This document shows, piece by piece, positions 42,892-50,651 of a stretch of 64,000 nt of DNA (positions are counted from its first letter, which is position 1; each line of letters starts with the position of its first letter). The stretch is taken from the NCBI GenBank assembly GCA_035546855.1, contig DASZVY010000063.1, positions 28,171-92,170 on the forward strand, given 5' to 3'. The notes beneath the pieces were generated by a model, which searched no databases, was not told the DNA's origin, and worked only from the letters and a program-made list of their open reading frames with translations. The DNA comes from Nitrobacter sp035546855 (GTDB taxonomy: Bacteria > Pseudomonadota > Alphaproteobacteria > Rhizobiales > Xanthobacteraceae). The position numbers were made by a program, and so were the translations under genes.

Positions 42892-43911
42892 ATGGCAGGC
42901 GCAGACGCGGCAACCGACAAGGGTGTCGAGAAGCTCGAAGACGTGATCGTTCGCTCGGCCGAACAGGTCGCAAGCCAGGTGCGCGCCGCCAAGGAAGCCA
43001 TCTCCACCGTGATTTTCGGCCAGGAACGCGTCATCGACAACACGCTGGTGACGATCCTGTCCGGCGGACATGCGCTGCTGATCGGCGTTCCCGGCCTTGC
43101 CAAGACCAAGCTGGTGGAGACCCTGGGCGCCACGCTCGGGCTCGATGCCAAGCGCGTGCAGTTCACGCCGGACCTGATGCCGTCCGATATCCTCGGTGCC
43201 GAGGTGCTGGACGAGAGCGGCAGCGGCAAGCGTTCGTTCCGCTTCGTCGCCGGGCCGGTGTTCGCGCAGCTTCTGATGGCGGACGAGATCAACCGCGCCA
43301 GCCCGCGCACGCAATCGGCGCTGCTGCAGGCGATGCAGGAGCAGCACATCACCGTGGCCGGCGCGCGCCATGACCTGCCGAAGCCGTTCCACGTGCTGGC
43401 CACCCAGAACCCGCTGGAGCAGGAGGGCACCTATCCGCTGCCGGAAGCGCAGCTCGACCGCTTCCTGATGGAGATCGACGTCGATTATCCGGATCGCGAC
43501 GCCGAGCGGCGCATTTTGTTCGAGACCACCGGCGCCGAGGAGACGCCGCCGAAAGCCGCAATGGACGCCGGTCTGCTGCTCACCGCGCAGCGCCTCGTGC
43601 GCCGCCTGCCGGTCGGCGACAGCGTCGTCGAGGCGATCCTCTCGCTGGTCCGTTCCGCACGGCCGGGCGCGGAAGGCGGCGACGCCGGCAAGCTGATCGC
43701 CTGGGGACCGGGTCCCCGCGCCAGCCAGTCGCTGATGCTTGCGGTGCGCGCCCGCGCCCTGCTCGACGGCCGTCTCGCGCCATCGGTCGACGACGTGCTC
43801 GATCTCGCCGAGCCGATCCTCAAGCACCGCATGGCGCTGACCTTCGCCGCGCGGGCCGAGGGCCAGACCGTCAGCGACGTCATCGCGCGACTCAAGTCGC
43901 GCCTGGGATAG
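42892..43911 (+). CDS. moxR: MoxR-family AAA+ ATPase
   Basis: MoxR ATPases act as chaperones for metal insertion or complex assembly together with von Willebrand factor A proteins. The 339-residue protein has Walker A GVPGLAKT (65-72), Walker B LLMADE (127-132), sensor HVLATQNPLEQEGTYPLPEAQLDRF and the arginine finger region that follows, then a C-terminal lid domain. AAGGAG precedes the start. It is the first gene of a four-gene operon with DUF58, DUF4159 and a large membrane protein. The substrate complex is unknown. Confidence 0.93.
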   Translation: MAGADAATDKGVEKLEDVIVRSAEQVASQVRAAKEAISTVIFGQERVIDNTLVTILSGGHALLIGVPGLAKTKLVETLGATLGLDAKRVQFTPDLMPSDILGAEVLDESGSGKRSFRFVAGPVFAQLLMADEINRASPRTQSALLQAMQEQHITVAGARHDLPKPFHVLATQNPLEQEGTYPLPEAQLDRFLMEIDVDYPDRDAERRILFETTGAEETPPKAAMDAGLLLTAQRLVRRLPVGDSVVEAILSLVRSARPGAEGGDAGKLIAWGPGPRASQSLMLAVRARALLDGRLAPSVDDVLDLAEPILKHRMALTFAARAEGQTVSDVIARLKSRLG

Positions 43912-43914
43912 GGA

Positions 43915-44859
43915 ATGGCCGAACTCCAGTCGCAGGATGGCGAGGTTCGCGCGGCCATCGGCAAGAGCCGCAAGCTCGCGGCCCGGCTGCCGCGCCTGAT
44001 CCTCGAAGCGCGGCGCGTGGCGTCGACGGTGATCCATGGGCTGCACGGCCGCCGCCGTGCCGGCTCCGGCGAGAATTTCTGGCAGTACCGCCGCTTCGTG
44101 AACGGCGAACCGGCGCAAAACGTCGACTGGCGGCGCTCGGCGCGCGACGACAATCTCTATGTGCGCGAGCGCGAGTGGGAAGCATCGCATACCATCTGGC
44201 TGTGGGCCGACCGCTCGCTCTCAATGAATTTTCAGTCCACCCTCGCCGAATGGAGCAAACTCGACCGCGCGCTGGTGATCTCGTTCGCATTGGCGGAGGT
44301 GCTGGTGCAGGGCGGCGAGCGCGTCGGCATTCCCGGCCTGATGCGGCCGACCGCCAACCGCAACGTGATCGAGAAGATGGCGCAGGCGATCGTGCACGAC
44401 CAAACCGAGCGGCCGAGCCTGCCGCCGAGCTTCGCGCCGGCGCCGTTCTCGGAGGTGCTGCTGCTGTCGGACTTCTGGAGTCCCATCGCGGAAATCCGCC
44501 GGACCATCGGCCGGCTCGCGGCTCACGGCGCGCGCGGCCACGTGGTGCAGATCGTCGATCCCGCCGAGGAGAGCTTTCCCTATTCCGGCCGCGTCGAGTT
44601 CATCGAGCCGGAGGGCGGCGGCGCCATCACGGCGGGCCGCGCCGAATCCTGGCGCGCCGACTATCAGGCGCTCGTCGCCACTCATCGCGCGGCGCTGCGT
44701 GAGGCAGCCGAGCATTTCGGCTGGACCTTCATCGTCCACCACACCGATCGCGGCCCGACCGAACTTCTGTTCGCGATCCATGGACAGATCGGCGCCGGGA
44801 TCAGCGCCATCGGTGCACGCCGGTCGTCGGCGCGCACCGAAACGGGATTGCGTTCATGA
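43915..44859 (+). CDS. DUF58 domain protein
   Basis: The 314-residue protein carries the DUF58 signature FWQYRRFVNGEPAQNVDWR, then REREWEASHTIWLWADRSLSMNF, in which DRSLSM resembles the MIDAS motif (DxSxS) of von Willebrand factor A domains. It lacks membrane segments and starts four bases after moxR. DUF58 proteins are standard partners of MoxR ATPases and are thought to bridge the ATPase to membrane or periplasmic clients. The gene overlaps the next gene by four bases. Confidence 0.9.
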   Translation: MAELQSQDGEVRAAIGKSRKLAARLPRLILEARRVASTVIHGLHGRRRAGSGENFWQYRRFVNGEPAQNVDWRRSARDDNLYVREREWEASHTIWLWADRSLSMNFQSTLAEWSKLDRALVISFALAEVLVQGGERVGIPGLMRPTANRNVIEKMAQAIVHDQTERPSLPPSFAPAPFSEVLLLSDFWSPIAEIRRTIGRLAAHGARGHVVQIVDPAEESFPYSGRVEFIEPEGGGAITAGRAESWRADYQALVATHRAALREAAEHFGWTFIVHHTDRGPTELLFAIHGQIGAGISAIGARRSSARTETGLRS

Positions 44860-47678
44860 TCGGCGGCTTTCCGCTTTCCTTCACCGAACCATTGCTGCTC
44901 GCGGGCCTCGTCAGCCTGCCGCTCCTGTGGTGGCTGCTGCGCGTGATGCCGCCACGGCCGCGGCGGGTCGATTTTCCACCGACCCGGTTGTTGTTCGAGA
45001 TCGCGCCGAAGGAAGAGACGCCGTCGCGCACGCCGTGGTGGCTGACGGCGCTGAGACTGCTGGCGGCAGCGCTGGTGATCCTCGCCGCGGCGGGGCCGGT
45101 GTGGGAATCGCAGAGCGGCGTCACCCGCAGCCACGCGCCGCTGGCGATCCTGATCGATGACGGCTGGGGCGCGGCGGCGAGCTGGGACGTCCGCATGAAG
45201 GCGGCCGACGAACTGATCTCGAATGCCGACAGCGACCGTCGCGGCGTGGCGCTGATTCCGTTGTCCGAACCGACCCGCGACATCACGCTGATGCCGGCGG
45301 GGACGGCGCGGGTGGCGCTGCGCCAGCTCGCGCCGAAGCCTTACGCGATCGACCGCGTCGATACCCTGCCGGCGATCGCGCGCTTCCTGGACGCCACCGG
45401 CGACAGCGAGGTCGCATGGCTGTCCGACGGGATCGATACCGGACACGGCGCCGACTTCGTCGCCGGCCTGGCCAAAACCGTCGGCGACCGGACGCTGACC
45501 ATCTACGAAGGCGGCGCCCCGCCGGCGCATGCGCTGGCTGCCGCCGAGAACGCCGCGTCCAAGATGACGGTCAAGGTACTGCGTGCCAGTACCAGCGGCC
45601 CGGCCGACGGACTGGTGCGGGCGCTGGACCAGAAGGGATCGCCGGTCGGCGAGGCGCACTATGCGTTCGCGCCGCAAGCCACCGAAACCGAGGCATCGTT
45701 CGATCTTCCGGTCGAACTGCGCAACGACATCACGCGGCTCGAGATCGCAGGCGAGCGATCCGCCGGCGCAGTGCAACTGCTCGACAAGCGCTGGCGTCGC
45801 CGCTCCATCGGCGTCGTCAGCGGCGCAACCACGGACACTGCGCAGCCGCTGCTGGCCGCGACCTTCTATCTGACCCGCGCGCTGGCGCCGTTCGCCGACG
45901 TGCGGCTCGGCGACAAGGGTGCGCCGCAGGAAGTCATCGCCAAGTTCCTCGACCAGAAGCTGCCGATGATCATCATGGCCGACGTCGGCACGCTGTCGCC
46001 TGAAATCCGCGAACGGATCGACGACTGGCTGGAGAAAGGCGGCGTGCTGTTGCGTTTCGCAGGTCCCCGCCTCGCCCAGGCCGACGCCGACGGCGACGAT
46101 CTCGTGCCGGTGAAGCTGCGGCAAGGCGATCGCAGCCTCGGCGGCAGCCTGACCTGGGAAAAGCCGCAGCATCTTGCCTCGTTCTCCGCCGACGGCCCCT
46201 TCGCTGGGCTTGCCGTGCCAAGCGATGTCACCGTCAGCCGTCAGGTGCTCGCCGAGCCCGACGCCACGCTCGCCGCGAAAAGCTGGGCCTCGCTCGCCGA
46301 CGGCACGCCGCTCGTCACCGGCGAACGCCACGGCAAGGGCGTGCTCGTGCTGTTCCATATCAGTGCCGACATGCGATGGTCCGACCTGCCGATGTCGGGC
46401 ACCTTCGTCGAGATGCTGCGCCGGATCGTTGATCTCTCCGGCTACACCGGGACGCCGGACGCGGGCGTCACCGCGGCTGCCAAGACCGACACCGTCGCGC
46501 CGCTGCACACGCTCGACGGGTTCGGCGCGTTCGGGCCGCCGCCCTCGACGGCAAAACCGCTGCCGGTCGATTTCCGGGGACGCGCCACCATCGAACACCC
46601 GCCGGGATTCTACGGCCCCGCGGACGGGCCGCTCGCCGTCAACACGCTCGCCGCCACCGACCGGATCGTGCCGCTCGATACCTCATCGCTGAACGCACGC
46701 CGCGCGAGCTTCACCAACACCGAGCCGAGCGATCTGCGCGGCCTGCTGCTGGCGGCGGCGCTGGCGCTGTTCCTGATCGACGCCGTGATCGTTGCGCTGC
46801 TCGGCGGCGGCCTCGCCGCCCTGTTCCGGCGCCGCGCGGCCACAGCCGCCCTCGCATTCGCGCTCGCGTCGTCGTTGTTGATCATTCCGCCTGCGCCCTC
46901 CCACGCCAACGAGAAGGACGACTTCGCGATCAAGGCCGTGTCGCAGACGCACCTCGCCTATGTCGTGACCGGCAACACCGACGTGGACGACATCGTCAAG
47001 GCCGGAATGAACGGCCTGACGCTGTTCCTCGCGCAGCGCACCGCGCTGGAAGCCGGCGAGCCGATCGGCATCGACCCGGCCAAGGATGAACTCGCCTTCT
47101 TCCCGCTGATCTACTGGCCCATCGTACCCGGTACGCCGAAGCCGCCGCAGGAGGCCATCAACAAGATCGACGCCTACATGAAACAGGGCGGCACCATCCT
47201 GTTCGACACCCGCGACGCCATCGAAGCGCCGCCGGGACCGGGCGGCGAATCGCAGACGCCAGGCATGCAGACGCTGCGCAACATCCTCTCAACCCTCGAC
47301 ATTCCCGAACTCGAGCCGGTGCCGCGCGACCATGTGCTGACCAAGACATTCTACCTGCTCCGCGATTTTCCCGGCCGCTACGAGACCGGCCAGACCTGGG
47401 TCGAGGCGCTGCCGCGCGACGATCAGGACGACGCGGCGTCGCGCCCGGCGCGTGGCGGCGACGGCGTGTCGCCGATCATCATCACCTCGAACGACCTCGC
47501 TGGCGCCTGGGCGATGCGGCCCGACGGACAACCGATGCTGCCGCTGACGCCGGGCGAACCGCGGCAGCGCGAATTCGCCTTCCGCGCCGGCGTCAACATC
47601 GTGATGTATACGCTGACCGGCAACTACAAGGCCGATCAGGTTCACGCGCCGGCATTGATCGAACGGCTGGGACAGTGA
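44856..47678 (+). CDS. BatA-N/DUF4159 membrane protein
   Basis: The 940-residue protein starts with the aerotolerance-regulator N-terminal region: two membrane segments (LLLAGLVSLPLLWWLLRVM near 10-28 and the LLAAALVILAAAGPVW segment near 65-80), with the RRVDFPPTRLL linker between. A vWA-like part follows (AILIDDGWGAAASWDVR), then a GATase-like stretch (IIMADVGTLSPEIRERIDDWLEKGGVLL). Near 628-655 comes another membrane segment, then a signal-like segment, and DUF4159 fills about 685-940 (FLAQRTALEAGE, QGGTILFDTRDA). It is probably an envelope protein served by MoxR. Coupled to DUF58 by ATGA overlap. Confidence 0.88.
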   Translation: MIGGFPLSFTEPLLLAGLVSLPLLWWLLRVMPPRPRRVDFPPTRLLFEIAPKEETPSRTPWWLTALRLLAAALVILAAAGPVWESQSGVTRSHAPLAILIDDGWGAAASWDVRMKAADELISNADSDRRGVALIPLSEPTRDITLMPAGTARVALRQLAPKPYAIDRVDTLPAIARFLDATGDSEVAWLSDGIDTGHGADFVAGLAKTVGDRTLTIYEGGAPPAHALAAAENAASKMTVKVLRASTSGPADGLVRALDQKGSPVGEAHYAFAPQATETEASFDLPVELRNDITRLEIAGERSAGAVQLLDKRWRRRSIGVVSGATTDTAQPLLAATFYLTRALAPFADVRLGDKGAPQEVIAKFLDQKLPMIIMADVGTLSPEIRERIDDWLEKGGVLLRFAGPRLAQADADGDDLVPVKLRQGDRSLGGSLTWEKPQHLASFSADGPFAGLAVPSDVTVSRQVLAEPDATLAAKSWASLADGTPLVTGERHGKGVLVLFHISADMRWSDLPMSGTFVEMLRRIVDLSGYTGTPDAGVTAAAKTDTVAPLHTLDGFGAFGPPPSTAKPLPVDFRGRATIEHPPGFYGPADGPLAVNTLAATDRIVPLDTSSLNARRASFTNTEPSDLRGLLLAAALALFLIDAVIVALLGGGLAALFRRRAATAALAFALASSLLIIPPAPSHANEKDDFAIKAVSQTHLAYVVTGNTDVDDIVKAGMNGLTLFLAQRTALEAGEPIGIDPAKDELAFFPLIYWPIVPGTPKPPQEAINKIDAYMKQGGTILFDTRDAIEAPPGPGGESQTPGMQTLRNILSTLDIPELEPVPRDHVLTKTFYLLRDFPGRYETGQTWVEALPRDDQDDAASRPARGGDGVSPIIITSNDLAGAWAMRPDGQPMLPLTPGEPRQREFAFRAGVNIVMYTLTGNYKADQVHAPALIERLGQ

Positions 47679-47718
47679 ACATGATTGTTTCGAGCCGCAA
47701 ACCGCTGGGCTCACAGCC

Positions 47719-47803
47719 CGTCATACCCGGGCTTGTCCCGGGTATCCACGTCGTCCTCAATCGAACGCCAAAAGACGTGGATGGCCGGGACACCAGCCAT
47801 GAC
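47719..47803. repeat. palindromic intergenic repeat, family 1, copy 7 (inside an operon)
   Basis: CGTCATACCCGGGC and GGCCGGGACACCAGCCATGAC form the ends, with ATCCACGTCGT and AAGACGTGGAT around the loop; the right arm has lost some bases. The copy interrupts the MoxR operon between its third and fourth genes and ends 20 bases before the next start codon. Confidence 0.88.
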
Positions 47804-47823
47804 CACGCCGGAAGGTACGGGCA

Positions 47824-49887
47824 ATGACCTACGGCATCGCCTTCACCCCGCTTGTTCCAACGCCGGTGCTGTGGCTCGCGCTGGCCGCCGTCGCCGTGAT
47901 CGCCGTCTTCCTGCTGGCCGGCCGCACCCGCGGCGCGGCGTTGCGCATCGCGGCGCTGGCGCTGATCCTGCTGGCGCTGGCGAATCCCTCCTTCACGCGC
48001 GAGGACCGCGAGCCGCTATCATCGGTCGCGGTCGTCGTCGTCGACAAAAGCCCGAGCCAGAGTTTCGGCGACCGCACTCAGCAGACCGCACAGGCGCAGC
48101 AGGCGCTGGTCAACCGCCTCAAGCAGGTAAAGGGCCTCGAGGTTCGCGTGGTCGAGGCCGGTCAGGCCGACGGAGAAACCGACGGCACCAAACTGTTCGG
48201 CGCGCTGTCGTCGGCGCTGTCGGACGTGCCGACCGACCGCGTCGCCGGTGCATTTCTGATCACCGACGGCCGCGTGCACGACATTCCCGCCAACGCCGCC
48301 GCGCTCGGCTTCCACGCGCCGGTGCATGCCCTCATCACCGGCCACAAGGACGAGCGCGACCGCCGCATCGCGATCACCGCCGCTCCGCGTTTCGGCATCG
48401 TCGGCCAGACCCAGACCATCACCTACAAGCTCGACGACCAGGGCGTGAGCGGCGAACGCGCGAGGGTGACGGTGCGCCGCGACGGCGAGATCGTTGACGA
48501 GCGCACGATGCTGAGCGGCCAGACCGCCAATGTCGACATCGACATCAAGCATGCCGGCCAGAACATCGTGGAGATCGAGGCCTCGCCGCTCGCCGGCGAA
48601 CTCACGCCCGTCAACAACCGCGCCGTGGTCGCCATCGACGGCGTGCGCGACAAGCTGCGCGTGCTGCTGGTGTCGGGCGAGCCGCATGCCGGCGAACGCA
48701 CCTGGCGCAACCTCTTGAAATCCGACGCCAGCGTCGACCTCGTTCACTTCACCATTCTGCGGCCGCCCGAGAAGCAGGACGCGACGCCGATCAACGAGCT
48801 GTCGCTGATCGCGTTTCCGACCCGCGAACTGTTCCAGCAGAAGATCAACGAATTCCAGTTGATCATCTTCGACCGCTACGCGCGGCAGGGCGTGCTGCCG
48901 ATCGCCTACTTCGACAACATCGCGCGCTATGTGCGCGCCGGCGGCGCCATGCTGGTCGCAGCCGGCCCGGATTACGCCTCGACGACCAGCATCTGGCGCA
49001 CGCCGCTGGATTCGATCCTTCCCGCCGAGCCGGTCGGCGTCACGGAGAAACCGTTCCACGCGCGGCTCACCGAAGCCGGCAAACGCCATCCCGTCACCCG
49101 CGGCCTCGAAGGCTCGGCCAGCGACCCGCCGCACTGGAGCCGGTTCTTCCGCGAGATCGACACCCGCAACGCCACCGTGCCGCCACTGATGACCGGCGCC
49201 GACAACAATCCGCTGCTGCTGCTGTCGCGCTATGGCGAAGGCCGCGTCGCGCTGCTGCTGTCGGACCACATCTGGCTGTGGGCGCGCGGCTACGAAGGCG
49301 GCGGTCCGCATCTCGATCTGCTGCGGCGGTTGTCGCACTGGCTGATGAAGCAACCCGATCTCGACGAAGAAGCGCTGCGCCTCAAGGTCAACGGCAAGGA
49401 CCTCGTGGTCGAGCGCCAGACCATGGCGGACAGCGTCACGCCGGTGACGGTCACCTCGCCGTCCGGCAAGACGCAGGAGGTCACGCTGAGCGCCGGCGAT
49501 CCCGGCCTGTGGCACGCGACGATCAGTACGGCCGAACTCGGCCTCTGGCAGGCCACCGACGGCAAGCTCAAGGCGCTCATCAATGTCGGTCCGGTCAACC
49601 CGAAGGAATTCTCCGAAGTCACCTCGACGGCCGACACGCTGAAACCGCTGACGCAGGCCACCGGCGGCGACGCCACGCGCATCGAATCCGGTTCGGGGAT
49701 CGAGCTGCCGCGGATCGTGCCGGTCCATGCCTCGAGCGTGTTCCATGGCGACGGCTGGATGGGCGTGCGCATGCGCGACGCCAGCGTGGTGCGCGGCGTC
49801 GGCGTGCTGCCGGTGTTCGCCGGACTCGCTGGACTGTTGCTGTTGCTCGGCGCCTTCGCCGCGACCTGGCTGCGCGAGGGGCGCTGA
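47824..49887 (+). CDS. large membrane protein of the MoxR operon, GATase-like
   Basis: The 687-residue protein has two N-terminal membrane segments (TPVLWLALAAVAVIAVFLLAG and IAALALILLALANPSF), a vWA-like part with VAVVVVDKSPSQSF (MIDAS-like DxSxS), a class I glutamine amidotransferase-like fold in the middle (LRVLLVSGEPHAGERTWRNLL, then GGAMLVAAGPDYAS) without an obvious catalytic Cys-His pair, and a final membrane segment (LPVFAGLAGLLLLLGAF). It resembles a BatA/GATase hybrid seen downstream of DUF4159 genes. It should be envelope-located with a periplasmic bulk. The exact role is unknown. Confidence 0.8.
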   Translation: MTYGIAFTPLVPTPVLWLALAAVAVIAVFLLAGRTRGAALRIAALALILLALANPSFTREDREPLSSVAVVVVDKSPSQSFGDRTQQTAQAQQALVNRLKQVKGLEVRVVEAGQADGETDGTKLFGALSSALSDVPTDRVAGAFLITDGRVHDIPANAAALGFHAPVHALITGHKDERDRRIAITAAPRFGIVGQTQTITYKLDDQGVSGERARVTVRRDGEIVDERTMLSGQTANVDIDIKHAGQNIVEIEASPLAGELTPVNNRAVVAIDGVRDKLRVLLVSGEPHAGERTWRNLLKSDASVDLVHFTILRPPEKQDATPINELSLIAFPTRELFQQKINEFQLIIFDRYARQGVLPIAYFDNIARYVRAGGAMLVAAGPDYASTTSIWRTPLDSILPAEPVGVTEKPFHARLTEAGKRHPVTRGLEGSASDPPHWSRFFREIDTRNATVPPLMTGADNNPLLLLSRYGEGRVALLLSDHIWLWARGYEGGGPHLDLLRRLSHWLMKQPDLDEEALRLKVNGKDLVVERQTMADSVTPVTVTSPSGKTQEVTLSAGDPGLWHATISTAELGLWQATDGKLKALINVGPVNPKEFSEVTSTADTLKPLTQATGGDATRIESGSGIELPRIVPVHASSVFHGDGWMGVRMRDASVVRGVGVLPVFAGLAGLLLLLGAFAATWLREGR

Positions 49888-49987
49888 CCGAAGGTGACGT
49901 TTACGACGGGCTGCTGCGACGGCGTGACCGCAATCCCACACTATCCGGCTTTTTGCCGCCGTTCGCTCGCGCCCCGCCAAAGCCCGG

Positions 49988-50031
49988 TTGACATCCCCCG
50001 CTCGCCCGGGCGATGTTATATTATAACATCG
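49988..50031 (+). promoter_or_regulatory. promoter with a Zur-type palindrome
   Basis: At 50011-50031 CGATGTTATA and TATAACATCG flank a single central T, a perfect 21-base palindrome. Its core, TGTTATA-N-TATAACA, matches the zinc-uptake regulator box of alphaproteobacteria. TTGACA at 49988-49993 can serve as -35, which places the palindrome over the -10 region. Zinc-bound Zur would block transcription of the DUF2946 and TonB receptor genes. Confidence 0.78.
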
Positions 50032-50077
50032 GATAGCGCCGGATCATGCGGCCGCCCGATGCGGGACATGCGTCGTT

Positions 50078-50509
50078 ATGAAGTGGTTTCGCGCGAACAT
50101 CAGGCATGGAGCTCGACTGGCGCTGCTGGCGCTGGCGATCCAGTTTGTGCTGGCGTTCGGTCATCACCATGGCGCGGAAGCGCTCGCAGCGCCTTCGATT
50201 GCAGTCCAGAACAGCGCGACCGGCGCCACGCTCGGCGAGCAACCTGGCACTGACAACCCGACGGCAACGGCCGCAGCCGCGGATTCGGGCGGCAACGCGA
50301 CGCCTGCCCCTCACAAGGACGGCAAGGCCGGCGATCCCTGTGCGATCTGCGCGGTCATGGCGCTGGCCGGCACCGTGCTGTTCGCCGAGCCGCCGGTGCT
50401 ACGGCTGCCCGAGGCCTATCATTTCCTCTATCTGACCACCGACGCCGAGCTCAATCATTTCGAGACCCGGCGCATCGCCTTCCAGCCCCGCGCGCCTCCC
50501 GCTTCCTGA
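50078..50509 (+). CDS. DUF2946-like small exported protein
   Basis: The 143-residue protein has an N-terminal hydrophobic signal or anchor (LALLALAIQFVLAFG, residues 14-28) directly followed by HHHG, then a Pro/Ala/Thr-rich part, and the DPCAICAVMALAGT segment with a CxxC pair typical of DUF2946. The His and Cys groups suggest metal binding in the periplasm. It lies 47 bases after a Zur-type palindrome and 142 bases before a TonB-dependent receptor gene, so a role in zinc acquisition is likely by context. The family is otherwise uncharacterised. Confidence 0.82.
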   Translation: MKWFRANIRHGARLALLALAIQFVLAFGHHHGAEALAAPSIAVQNSATGATLGEQPGTDNPTATAAAADSGGNATPAPHKDGKAGDPCAICAVMALAGTVLFAEPPVLRLPEAYHFLYLTTDAELNHFETRRIAFQPRAPPAS

Positions 50510-50651
50510 TCCGCCTCTGACGTCCGCGATCGTCTGCGCCCACACCGGGACCGCCGGGATCACCAGAAGTCAATTCATCACCACGGCAGAGCTACGCCCG
50601 CGATTCGTCATGACGACGGATCGAAACACGCAGCTCCCTCAGGATCAGGTC

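Noticed and set aside
44682..46598. 638-codon minus-strand frame over the DUF4159 gene
   Set aside because: Overlaps a real gene in an operon with tight spacing and shows only Arg/Gly/Asp-rich sequence.
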